DNA of 10,143 nucleotides from Desulfobacteraceae bacterium (GCA_003354055.1 PIVQ01000211.1:1-10143), one strand, 5' to 3'. Counted from the stretch's first letter, positions 1 to 6,068 are shown. The notes: generated by a model not told the origin, from the sequence alone. A program made the numbers and translations.

Positions 1-144
1 TTCCAGCGTCTTCATTCTCCCCATGAGTTTGAAGGCACCGGCATCGGTCTTGCCACGGTCCAGCGGATCATTCATCGGCACGGCGGATCAATTGATGCCC
101 AGGGGGAAGTCGGCAAAGGGGCATCTTTTTATTTCACATTATAA
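1..144 (+). CDS. Sensor histidine kinase, C-terminal fragment (5' end outside window)
   Basis: Reading frame 1 is open from the window edge to TAA at 142-144 and encodes the last 47 residues of a histidine kinase ATPase domain. The G2-box signature GTGIGLATV (about residues 12-20 of the fragment) is followed by a helix RIIHRHGG, and the end [13 protein letters not shown] is the usual closing strand of HATPase_c domains. The protein would autophosphorylate a histidine using ATP and pass phosphate to a response regulator. The next gene starts 8 nt downstream and encodes an Rcp1-like receiver, a typical partner of phytochrome- or PAS-type kinases with this kind of tail. Sensor domains lie outside the window, so the input signal cannot be stated. 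The fragment is cut by the window edge, not by mutation. Confidence 0.93.
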   Translation, partial: FQRLHSPHEFEGTGIGLATVQRIIHRHGGSIDAQGEVGKGASFYFTL

Positions 145-152
145 GGTTTGAT

Positions 153-596
153 ATGGGGATGGGAATGAAAGAAAAATCTATTTTATTGGTCGAAGATAAC
201 CCGGATGATGAGATGCTTACCCTCCGGGCTTTGAAAAAAAACAATATACTTAATAAAGTCATTGTAGCCCGTGATGGGGCTCTGGCTCTGGATCTTTTAT
301 TTGGCCCGGAAGACAAACGCATGCCTGATTTACCCCAGATTGTTCTTTTGGATCTTAATCTGCCCAAGGTAAATGGGTTGGAGGTATTAAAAAAGATTCG
401 CTCAAATGAAAGGACCTGTCTGCTGCCGGTGGTTATTCTGACCACATCAAACGAAGACCGGGACCGGATTGAAAGCTATCGACTGGGTGCCAATTCCTAT
501 ATCCGCAAACCCGTTGATTTTGATCAGTTTTCCAATGCAATTCTTCAATTGGGAGTGTACTGGCTTGTACTCAATGAAGGCCCACCGGAGAAATAA
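153..596 (+). CDS. Rcp1-type single-domain response regulator
   Basis: This 147-residue protein is one CheY-like receiver domain with no output domain. Visible landmarks are the acidic pocket E14-D15, phosphoacceptor D67 in LLDLNLPKVNG, the switch Thr at T97 in ILTTS, and K119 in the YIRKP motif. The long insertion before D67 and the TTSNEDRDR segment are typical of the Rcp1/phytochrome-partner subfamily. It probably takes phosphate from the kinase ending at 144 and shuttles it to another protein, possibly the hybrid kinase 8 nt downstream. The start is ambiguous: ATG codons lie at 153, 159 and 165; AAGG at 143-146 favours 153, while the GGGGA at 155-159 could serve 165. The family assignment is secure; the signalling partner is inferred from gene order. 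Confidence 0.93.
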   Translation: MGMGMKEKSILLVEDNPDDEMLTLRALKKNNILNKVIVARDGALALDLLFGPEDKRMPDLPQIVLLDLNLPKVNGLEVLKKIRSNERTCLLPVVILTTSNEDRDRIESYRLGANSYIRKPVDFDQFSNAILQLGVYWLVLNEGPPEK

Positions 597-604
597 AAAG
601 AAAA

Positions 605-2611
605 ATGACCATAGACATACTCCACATAGAAGATAATGAAGATGATGCCTTTCTGATTGAACGCAGGTTGCGCAAAGACGGTCTCAAGGTTTCAGTGAAA
701 AGGGTCGAAACCATAACTGCTCTCGACCGGGCACTGATCCATGGGCAGTGGGATATTATCCTCTCTGATTTTAACCTACCGGGCTTTAACGGGGGGACTG
801 CCCTAAAAAAGGTGATGGCCCAGACCCCTGAGATCCCTTTTATTATTATCTCCGGTGCCATAGGTGAGCAAATTGCCGTTGAACTGATGCGAAACGGTGC
901 GGTTGATTATATCATGAAGGACAATCTTTCCCGCCTTGCGCCTGTGGTGGTAAGGGAACTGAGTGAGGCAAAGCTCCGTAAAGATTCAAGGGACATGGAT
1001 CAGGCCATGCAGTCCATCGTCAAAAGTATTGTTAATACCACGGGTGAAGAGTCCTTTGAAAAAATTCTAAACGGCCTGTGCAACTGGGTCGGGGCTGACT
1101 CGGGCCTGATCGGTATTGCTGATGATACCGTGGTGCAATCGCTTTTCAGTATCATCAACCATGAAAAATCCCAGACGTTTCAATACAAGATTGAAGGGTC
1201 TCCCTGTGAAATAGTTATGGATAAAGGATTTCAATGTTATCCCAAGGATATCGCCCGCCTGTTTCCCCATGACCGTGATCTTGTGGACATGGGTGTTGAA
1301 AGCTATGTGGGTACCCCTTTGCAGAATGCGGCCAAAGAAACGATCGGTGTTCTCTGTATTTTTTCAGGACAAAAGATCAAAGCACCGAGCCGGCTTCAGG
1401 ATTATATGGAGATTGTTGCTGCAAAAGCGGCCTCGGAAATTGAGCGGCTAAGGAGTGAAAAGGAGAGGGAAGTCCTTGAAGAGCAATTGCGTCAGTCTCA
1501 GAAAATGGAGTCCATTGGAACCCTCACCGGTGGAATTGCCCATGATTTTAACAATATCCTCAGTATCATTGTGGGGAATACAGAACTGGCTCTGGACGAC
1601 CTTCCCCAATGGAATCCGGTACGGGACAAGGTCGAAGAGATCAAATCCGCCAGCTTAAGGGCCACCGGCATTGTCACCCAACTGCTCAATTTCAGTCGCA
1701 AGACAGACAGGACCCATAAGCCTGTCAATGCCATTACCGTGATTCAGGAATCCCTTAATTTTTTAAGGCCCACCATTCCTGCCACCATAGAGTTTCGTAA
1801 AAGTTTGCCCCCAACAGATATAACTATTCTGGCGGATCCAACCCAGATCAACCAGGTCATGATGAACATCTGCTCCAATGCAGCCCAGGCAATGGAAAAA
1901 ACAGGCGGTATCCTGGAAATTGGCGTGAACAAAATTGATTCGGACGGCAAATCATCCAATGGTCTCACCCGGGGAGAATATATCCGGATCATGGTGAGGG
2001 ATACAGGCCCGGGCATAGATTCCGACATCCTGGACCGGATTTTTGATCCGTATTTCACAACCAAAGAGGTGGGAAAAGGATCGGGGATGGGACTGGCCGT
2101 GGTTCACGGTATTATTCAAAACCATGGGGGGGCAATTGCAGTTGAAAGTGAGCCTGGAAAAGGCACCACCTTCATCATACATTTGCCGGTGGTTGCCCAA
2201 CAAACGGTCCCGGCGATTAAAACAGATGAAGAACCCCTGCTGGGAAGCGAAACCATATTGTTTATTGATGATGACGAATCCATTGCAAATATGACCGGAC
2301 AGCTATTGGAAAGGCTTGGATACAAGGTTGAGATAGAAACAGATCCCATTGGTGCCTTGGCATTGTTTAAATTAAACCCTGATCTGTTCGATCTGGTCAT
2401 TACCGATATGACCATGCCCAGAATGACTGGCCTTGCACTGTCCATGAAATTAAGGAAGATTCGCCCCGATATTCCCATTATTGTCAGTACAGGCTATAGT
2501 TCCTTAATTGATGAAAAAACAATGAAGGCCAATGGGATTACCGGCTATATCATGAAACCCGTGTCCAAATTACAAATGGCAAAGGCCATACGTAAGGCCC
2601 TGGATACCTGA
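605..2611 (+). CDS. Hybrid sensor kinase, REC-GAF-HisKA-HATPase-REC
   Basis: This 668-residue cytoplasmic protein has no signal peptide or membrane segment. Domains in order: receiver 1-120 (E9-D10, phosphoacceptor D55, K105 in the IMKDNLSRL motif); GAF-like sensor about 148-280; coiled-coil linker 278-300; HisKA with phosphoacceptor H313 in GGIAHDFNN; HATPase about 410-530 with N-box around N421-N425, DTGPGI at 466-471 and GKGSGMGL at 490-497; second receiver 548-668 with D555-D556, D601 and K651. The N-terminal receiver before a GAF suggests that phosphorylation from an upstream regulator or kinase gates autokinase activity, while the C-terminal receiver can accept the phosphate internally. 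No HPt domain or DNA-binding output is present, so the chain must leave through another protein. It follows the response regulator by 8 nt with only a weak purine-rich ribosome site (AAAGA), suggesting translation coupled to the upstream gene. The GAF ligand is unknown. Confidence 0.95.
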   Translation: MTIDILHIEDNEDDAFLIERRLRKDGLKVSVKRVETITALDRALIHGQWDIILSDFNLPGFNGGTALKKVMAQTPEIPFIIISGAIGEQIAVELMRNGAVDYIMKDNLSRLAPVVVRELSEAKLRKDSRDMDQAMQSIVKSIVNTTGEESFEKILNGLCNWVGADSGLIGIADDTVVQSLFSIINHEKSQTFQYKIEGSPCEIVMDKGFQCYPKDIARLFPHDRDLVDMGVESYVGTPLQNAAKETIGVLCIFSGQKIKAPSRLQDYMEIVAAKAASEIERLRSEKEREVLEEQLRQSQKMESIGTLTGGIAHDFNNILSIIVGNTELALDDLPQWNPVRDKVEEIKSASLRATGIVTQLLNFSRKTDRTHKPVNAITVIQESLNFLRPTIPATIEFRKSLPPTDITILADPTQINQVMMNICSNAAQAMEKTGGILEIGVNKIDSDGKSSNGLTRGEYIRIMVRDTGPGIDSDILDRIFDPYFTTKEVGKGSGMGLAVVHGIIQNHGGAIAVESEPGKGTTFIIHLPVVAQQTVPAIKTDEEPLLGSETILFIDDDESIANMTGQLLERLGYKVEIETDPIGALALFKLNPDLFDLVITDMTMPRMTGLALSMKLRKIRPDIPIIVSTGYSSLIDEKTMKANGITGYIMKPVSKLQMAKAIRKALDT

Positions 2612-2616
2612 TCCCA

Positions 2617-2637
2617 TCCGGGTTCACTTTTCCCGGA
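2617..2637 (+). terminator. Hairpin just after hybrid kinase stop, possible terminator
   Basis: TCCGGG (2617-2622) and CCCGGA (2632-2637) form a perfect 6-bp stem with a 9-nt loop, starting 6 nt after the kinase stop codon. The downstream tract CATTTCATTT is only partly T-rich, so intrinsic termination is plausible but not strong. The same stem sequence occurs at 5958-5975 at the end of the GntR-type gene. Confidence 0.45.
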
Positions 2638-2732
2638 CATTTCATTTGGTGTTATGAATTCCAAAAATTGAGCCCCGACGGCCCGACAAAGCGATTCTGC
2701 CCGGGAAACATAGGAGTCAGGTATTTAGGCCC

Positions 2733-3236
2733 ATGAAAAACAAATTCTGTACCATACTGCACTCCTTAAAAAGCCCGAAGAATGTCGGCATGATACTTCG
2801 CAGCCACGTAGCCCATGGCGGATCAGAGTTCATCACAACAGGACATGATCTGCCATGGGAATTTAAAAAAGGCACACAGGCTTTTTCAAGGAAGCTTGAA
2901 AAGGAATGCAACATCATCCACATACCGGATCCCCTGCAAACTCTGGATTGGTGCAGAAAAAACAATTACGCTCCAATCGCAATCGAAATTCAGGAAAATT
3001 CAACTTTTCTGGACGAGTTTTCTTTTCCTAACCGTACCGCAATTATCGTTGGAAACGAGGGAGAGGGGCTTGATAATAAATTCCTGGGAAACTGCGACCA
3101 TGTGGTGACCATAAAACAATTTGGAGAAGTGGGCAGCCTTAACGTTGCCGTATCCGCTTCAATCGCAATGTATGAATTCAACCGCTCCGGTACTGCGGCA
3201 AATAGTATTACAGGTAATCACTACAAAAACGGATGA
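2733..3236 (+). CDS. SpoU/TrmH-family RNA 2'-O-methyltransferase (SPOUT)
   Basis: The 167-residue protein is a bare SPOUT catalytic domain. The three SpoU motifs are visible: motif 1 SPKNVGMILRS (14-24, with N17 and R23), motif 2 IVGNEGEGL (105-113, with E109), and motif 3 GSLNVAVSASIAMYEF (134-149, with N137). Members of this family use S-adenosylmethionine to methylate the 2'-hydroxyl of a ribose in tRNA or rRNA and form a deep-knot dimer. The protein lacks the N-terminal L30e-like substrate-binding extension of RlmB-type enzymes, so it resembles the minimal TrmH/TrmL size class; I cannot tell which nucleotide it modifies. ATG 2733 is the only reasonable start, since no earlier ATG, GTG or TTG is in frame nearby, although AGGAG at 2712-2716 is rather far upstream. 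It stands alone between the signalling operon and an AT-rich region. Confidence 0.9.
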   Translation: MKNKFCTILHSLKSPKNVGMILRSHVAHGGSEFITTGHDLPWEFKKGTQAFSRKLEKECNIIHIPDPLQTLDWCRKNNYAPIAIEIQENSTFLDEFSFPNRTAIIVGNEGEGLDNKFLGNCDHVVTIKQFGEVGSLNVAVSASIAMYEFNRSGTAANSITGNHYKNG

Positions 3237-3301
3237 ATACGACTTCATTGTGGCACGGCTTCCCCTGAAAAAATGGGTGTTGAAATAAAAAATTGCATTT
3301 T

Positions 3302-3320
3302 CTAAGGGTTTCCCCGATTG
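3302..3320 (+). repeat. Copy 1 of a 19-nt repeated leader sequence
   Basis: CTAAGGGTTTCCCCGATTG here matches the reverse complement of 10070-10088 at 18 of 19 positions. Its last three bases begin a weak -35-like TTGTTT (3318-3323), followed 17 nt later by TAATAA (3341-3346), upstream of the small ORF at 3396. In copy 2 the same three bases begin a consensus TTGACA. It may be a shared regulatory element or part of a dispersed intergenic repeat. Confidence 0.55.
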
Positions 3321-3395
3321 TTTTCTGAATCCAGTTGAGGTAATAAACTTTAGGTTCTCAATTTCGATAAACGTCTTCTATTATAGGTTTCAGAT

Positions 3396-3632
3396 ATGAT
3401 AAAATTTTCAAATTCAAATTCAAATTCAAATCGTTTCAAAAGAGCATTGTTAAGGCTACCAGTCGAAGAAAAAATCACAAGGAAAATCACGATACAAGAC
3501 GTTATCGATAAATGGTGTCTTCTGTATCGGAGTGGATACTCTCCAGTTGATGTCTTCCGCATTGCCAATGAAGAAGATATCGACGACAAAGTTTTCAAAA
3601 AACTGATGATTAGTCTCAATGGTTACCTCTAA
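3396..3632 (+). CDS. Small hypothetical protein with Ser-Asn repeat, 78 aa
   Basis: I do not recognise this protein. After MIKF it begins with four Ser-Asn pairs (residues 5-12), then a basic patch RFKRALLRL, then a charged, probably helical body: EEKITRKITIQDVIDKW (24-40), an aromatic/cysteine segment CLLYRSGYSPVDVF (41-54), and an acidic stretch NEEDIDDK. The pattern of two to three amphipathic helices with no signal peptide or membrane span suggests a small cytoplasmic, perhaps DNA- or protein-binding, polypeptide. AGG (3385-3387) is a weak ribosome site ahead of ATG 3396. The gene is AT-rich compared with its neighbours, and a second short ORF begins inside its end. The opposite strand is also open here, but its product (Glu-Phe repeats) looks like a shadow. 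Coding status is plausible, not proven. Confidence 0.55.
   Translation: MIKFSNSNSNSNRFKRALLRLPVEEKITRKITIQDVIDKWCLLYRSGYSPVDVFRIANEEDIDDKVFKKLMISLNGYL
3407..3430 (+). repeat. Hexanucleotide tandem repeat (TTCAAA)4
   Basis: Four perfect copies of TTCAAA sit at the 5' end of the small ORF. Because the unit is six bases, gain or loss of copies would add or remove Ser-Asn pairs without shifting the frame. Confidence 0.9.
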
Positions 3633-3735
3633 TTACAGACACAGCAAAGGCAAGTTTTCATCCAAGCACGGGTTTTCGGTCAGCCACTACTATAGCAAAC
3701 CCCGGTGGCAGGCCTTGGGTGGGAAGTGCTCGTAA
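3619..3735 (+). CDS. Candidate 38-aa basic peptide overlapping the upstream ORF
   Basis: ATG 3619 lies inside the last codons of the 78-aa ORF, in another frame, and opens a 38-codon frame ending with TAA at 3733-3735. The overlap is 14 nt, an arrangement that fits translational coupling; there is no own Shine-Dalgarno sequence. The peptide starts MVTSNYRHSKGKFSSKHG and continues with SHYYSKPRWQALGGKCS. It is rich in Lys, Arg, His, Ser and aromatic residues, with a single Cys two residues from the end, a composition that suggests nucleic-acid binding. I know no family for it. The frame is short enough to occur by chance, so the call rests on the overlap and the non-random composition. Confidence 0.35.
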   Translation: MVTSNYRHSKGKFSSKHGFSVSHYYSKPRWQALGGKCS

Positions 3736-3767
3736 GCGGCGTGCGAGGGTGCGGCGACATGGATTTG

Positions 3768-3789
3768 CACCCTGTTGGATTTCAGGGTG
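3768..3789. other. Perfect inverted repeat between convergent genes
   Basis: CACCCTG (3768-3774) and CAGGGTG (3783-3789) form a 7-bp stem with an 8-nt loop. It lies downstream of both the small ORFs (plus strand) and the aminotransferase (minus strand). No T-tract follows on either strand, so it is only a possible, non-canonical terminator or RNA-stabilising hairpin. The surrounding 3736-3816 holds no supportable gene. Confidence 0.4.
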
Positions 3790-3816
3790 GCTGCACAATA
3801 TGCTAAAATCCGACAA

Positions 3817-4968
3817 TTAACCAAACTCGCTCTCAATCTGCTTTAAGCGCTCAAGGCCCCATTTTATGTCATCTGCATCACAGGCCGGAAAGGTCAGTCT
3901 GACAAGCAGTCCGTTTTTTTGCTTTATCTGCCTCATATCCGGTGCAACCGCATCCCAGGCAGGTGTAACGCCGATGCCTTCTTTTTTGGCTGCTGCCAGA
4001 AATAATTTTTCTTTTTCATTAGTTATGTCGGGCAGGCTTATGCAGGAAAAAAAGCCGCCGGCCATTTTAGCGGGGAATGCGCCTGAGAAATTTTCATTGA
4101 GTGCGCTATTGAGCGCATCCATTTTGGGTTTGTAAAGTTCACAAAGATAGCTCAAATACGTTTCATATTTGCCGGATTGAATAAAATCCGCAATAAAGCC
4201 TTGGGTGGGCAAATTGGGATTCAGCCGGGTATTGGCAACGATTTTTGTCATCCGGTCTAGTAAATTCTCCGGGAGAACCATATATCCGCACTTGGTACCC
4301 GGTGAAATTGTTTTTGTAAAGGAACTCACTAAAACGGGACCCCAATCCGAAACTGCTATGGGTTCATTTTGCTTCCCGTCATAGCGAAGGGATTCATAAC
4401 AGATATCCCAGATGCAAAGGACATCATTTTCTTTGCATAACCTCTCTGCAGCGTCACGGTTTTCAGGCGCATAGTTGATGCCCGTGGGATTCTGATGAAA
4501 GGGAATACCGTAAAAAGCGGTCACTGATTCTTTTTGGATCGTTGATTTTAACCGATCCAGGTTTATGCCCTCAGGTGTTAATTCAACACCGATCAGATGA
4601 TGTCCGTATCGCTCAGCATCGAAAATTACACGGTCATAGGTCATTTCCTCCACAACGATGCGGCTTCCCTTTGGTAGAGATTTAAAAAGAAGAGAAATCA
4701 TCTCCATGCCGCCGTTTCCGGCTATGATCCGATCTGAATTGACATCATAGACGGCGGCCAGGATATCCCTTAACGGTTTAAAACCGTTGAAATGGCCGTA
4801 TTGAAGCACCTGGGTTTGATACTTATTTACCGCCTTTTCATATCCTTCGGCCACCATCGGCTTAAGTGCAATCAATGCCTCTTCAGCCGGTACTCCCCGA
4901 AGAAAATTCACCGTTCTTTCTTTATTTGTGTCACCCATTGCCACCATTTTTGAAATCCTTTTATACAT
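3817..4968 (-). CDS. PLP-dependent aminotransferase, fold type I (class I/II)
   Basis: The 383-residue protein has the layout of class I/II aminotransferases: cofactor-contact motif GNGGMEMI (84-91), NPTG (160-163), the Asp-x-x-Tyr pair D188/Y191 that contacts the pyridine ring, the Schiff-base lysine K219 in SSFTK, and the substrate carboxylate-binding R357 in LLVRLTFPA. It would transfer an amino group between an amino acid and a 2-oxo acid in the cytoplasm. The sequence style resembles the 2-aminoadipate/MocR-like group, but the substrate cannot be read. The phosphate-binding Arg usual in the motif after K219 is Lys here (K226 in PGTKCGY). AAAGGA sits 8 nt before an internal ATG at 4947, so the true start may be there rather than at 4968. 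It diverges from a GntR-type regulator that probably controls it. Confidence 0.9.
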   Translation of the reverse strand: MYKRISKMVAMGDTNKERTVNFLRGVPAEEALIALKPMVAEGYEKAVNKYQTQVLQYGHFNGFKPLRDILAAVYDVNSDRIIAGNGGMEMISLLFKSLPKGSRIVVEEMTYDRVIFDAERYGHHLIGVELTPEGINLDRLKSTIQKESVTAFYGIPFHQNPTGINYAPENRDAAERLCKENDVLCIWDICYESLRYDGKQNEPIAVSDWGPVLVSSFTKTISPGTKCGYMVLPENLLDRMTKIVANTRLNPNLPTQGFIADFIQSGKYETYLSYLCELYKPKMDALNSALNENFSGAFPAKMAGGFFSCISLPDITNEKEKLFLAAAKKEGIGVTPAWDAVAPDMRQIKQKNGLLVRLTFPACDADDIKWGLERLKQIESEFG

Positions 4969-4990
4969 TTTGCTTCATTAGAAATACCTG

Positions 4991-4996
4991 ATTATA
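4991..4996 (-). promoter_or_regulatory. Possible -10 box for the aminotransferase gene
   Basis: On the minus strand TATAAT reads at 4996-4991, about 25-30 nt upstream of the annotated start. No good -35 lies at 16-18 nt; the best is TTTACC at a 20-nt spacing. A weak, regulator-dependent promoter would fit. Two GGT-containing motifs, TTTTGGT and ATTTGGT, lie just upstream on the plus strand. Confidence 0.3.
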
Positions 4997-5136
4997 TTTT
5001 GGTCTCGAATCCATTTGGTAAAGGTTAATCTCAATGACAAGCTTTCTATTTTTCACAGATTCCCCGCCAAATCAAGAATATATTAGTGTTCTTTAATATT
5101 TTCTCTAAAATAAACACCTCTCAAATTTCAGGCAGG

Positions 5137-5165
5137 TTGCAATACCGGAGCCGTTGTATTATTAA
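5137..5165 (+). promoter_or_regulatory. Possible promoter of the GntR-family gene
   Basis: TTGCAA (5137-5142) and TATTAA (5160-5165) are separated by 17 nt, each matching four of six consensus bases. The left arm of the GGAGCCG inverted repeat falls in the spacer and the right arm downstream of the -10, where a bound repressor would block transcription. Confidence 0.3.
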
Positions 5166-5193
5166 AGTATACCAAGATATAAGGATCGGCTCC
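5147..5193. promoter_or_regulatory. Inverted repeat GGAGCCG/CGGCTCC, candidate operator pair
   Basis: GGAGCCG (5147-5153) and CGGCTCC (5187-5193) are perfect inverted copies whose starts are 40 bp apart, close to four helical turns. The AT-rich interior includes GTATAC. The repeat lies between the divergent aminotransferase and regulator genes and could bind the regulator, or form an RNA stem in the regulator's leader. Confidence 0.4.
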
Positions 5194-5199
5194 AAAATT

Positions 5200-5264
5200 A
5201 CTTGATCTTTTGTTTTCAAAATACCCAGTCTTTTAAGGGGTTTTGGAAACAATTTAGATCAAGT
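5200..5264. promoter_or_regulatory. Inverted repeat ACTTGATCT/AGATCAAGT, candidate operator pair
   Basis: ACTTGATCT (5200-5208) and AGATCAAGT (5256-5264) are perfect 9-bp inverted copies, with further partial complementarity inside (TTGTTTTC against GGAAACAA). They lie immediately upstream of the regulator's translation start and on the 3' side of the GGAGCCG repeat. Autoregulation sites or a leader hairpin are both possible. Confidence 0.45.
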
Positions 5265-5312
5265 TATTCTGTAACGATTCCTAACTGCATTCAAACGCTA
5301 CAGGGATGGAAG

Positions 5313-5969
5313 ATGAATAAAGAGATTTACAATACCCTTCGGAAACGGATCATCTATCTGGATTATAAACCTGGACTTATCCTTAAGGAACAGACCCTGG
5401 CCGAAGAATTCGGAGTCAGCAGGACGCCGCTGCGGACAGTGCTCTTCCGCCTGGAATGGGAGCATCTGGTAAAGATTCTGCCCAGGACCGGTATCCTGAT
5501 CATGGAACTGGAACTGAGTACCATTACCAATGTGTTCCAGGCAAGGCTGGAACTGGAGGCTGTTATCGGCACCATGGCAGCCGAACGGATGACCCGGGAT
5601 CAGATTGCACAGCTCGAAAGACTGCAACAAGATTGTGATGCCTTAAAGGGCAACATTGATCCCAGGGCATTGGGCGACCTGGACGTGGCCAATAAACAAC
5701 TGTTCCATGAGGCAGCGGCAAATCCCTTTCTCATTGAAATGTCCGAACGCCTATATTCTTTAACTTTCAGGCTCTGGTACTTTAACATGCTTAAAATGGA
5801 TCGTACAACATGGAACATAGAGGTGGATGCGGTTCAGGAGGATCTGGTAATTCTGGCGGATCTACTTCAAAACGGCACCCCGGAACAGGCCGGCCAGGCC
5901 AGAAAGGACCAATTGCTTAAACATCTTAAACGAATCAGGTCCTCATTTTTAGGATTGTCCGGGCTCTGA
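5313..5969 (+). CDS. GntR-family transcriptional regulator, FCD (FadR-like) subfamily
   Basis: The 218-residue protein has an N-terminal winged helix-turn-helix (about 3-64), with the GntR recognition core LKEQTLAEEFGVSRTPLR (24-41), and an all-helical effector domain (about 75-205) of the FCD type, with LFH at 130-132. Such proteins bind DNA as dimers and release it when a small carboxylate binds. By eye, the FCD metal site looks incomplete: H132 is present, but the usual Asp four residues before it is Lys, and the central Glu-His pair reads Glu-Asp, so ligand binding may not use a metal. I chose ATG 5313 because GGATGGA lies directly upstream and the residue line begins like other GntR proteins; an in-frame ATG at 5202 would add 37 atypical residues and swallow an inverted repeat. 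It faces the aminotransferase, its likely target. Confidence 0.9.
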   Translation: MNKEIYNTLRKRIIYLDYKPGLILKEQTLAEEFGVSRTPLRTVLFRLEWEHLVKILPRTGILIMELELSTITNVFQARLELEAVIGTMAAERMTRDQIAQLERLQQDCDALKGNIDPRALGDLDVANKQLFHEAAANPFLIEMSERLYSLTFRLWYFNMLKMDRTTWNIEVDAVQEDLVILADLLQNGTPEQAGQARKDQLLKHLKRIRSSFLGLSGL

Positions 5970-5996
5970 CCCGGAGGGCTCTGATCCGATGGGCTC
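5961..5996 (+). repeat. 15-nt imperfect tandem repeat at the 3' end of the GntR gene
   Basis: GGGCTCTGACCCGGA (5961-5975) is followed directly by GGGCTCTGATCCGAT (5976-5990), 12 of 15 bases identical, and by a partial third copy starting GGGCTC. The gene's TGA stop lies inside copy 1. The first copy also forms a TCCGGG/CCCGGA stem (5958-5963 with 5970-5975) with a 6-nt loop, the same stem as at 2617-2637. Confidence 0.6.
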
Positions 5997-6007
5997 ATAC
6001 GCCGGGT

Positions 6008-6023
6008 TCTGATTTTAATCAGA
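6008..6023. promoter_or_regulatory. Palindrome TCTGATT-TT-AATCAGA upstream of the FecR operon
   Basis: Two 7-bp arms flank a 2-nt centre, a typical size for a dimeric repressor or activator site. It ends 15 bp upstream of the -35 box of the following promoter, a position that suits an activator. It could alternatively be a remnant of the GntR gene's terminator, since it is followed by no T-tract. Confidence 0.4.
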
Positions 6024-6038
6024 CATGGCGGCAGCTTC

Positions 6039-6068
6039 TTGACATCATGGTCGCTGTCTGCCTATAAT
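6039..6068 (+). promoter_or_regulatory. Consensus sigma-70 promoter of the FecR-OmpA-CHASE2 operon
   Basis: TTGACA (6039-6044) and TATAAT (6063-6068) match the housekeeping consensus at all twelve positions, with an 18-nt spacer. Transcription would begin near 6075, giving a leader of about 35 nt. The leader ends with TAAGG (6096-6100), 8 nt before the ATG at 6109. Confidence 0.75.

Noticed and set aside
3350..3619. Minus-strand open frame of 89 codons with Glu-Phe repeats
   Set aside because: It is the antisense of the 78-aa ORF; the Glu-Phe run is just the reverse of the TTCAAA repeat, and no ribosome site or plausible domain was seen.
3768..3789. CACCCTG/CAGGGTG hairpin as a bidirectional intrinsic terminator
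   Set aside because: No run of T follows it on either strand, so it was listed only as an inverted repeat.
5202..5312. Upstream ATG extending the GntR-family protein by 37 residues
   Set aside because: The added residues are atypical for the family, would cover an inverted repeat, and the ATG at 5313 has a good Shine-Dalgarno sequence.
5961..5996. Short tandem repeats as a CRISPR remnant
   Set aside because: The units are 15 nt, contiguous and without spacers, and no cas gene is present.
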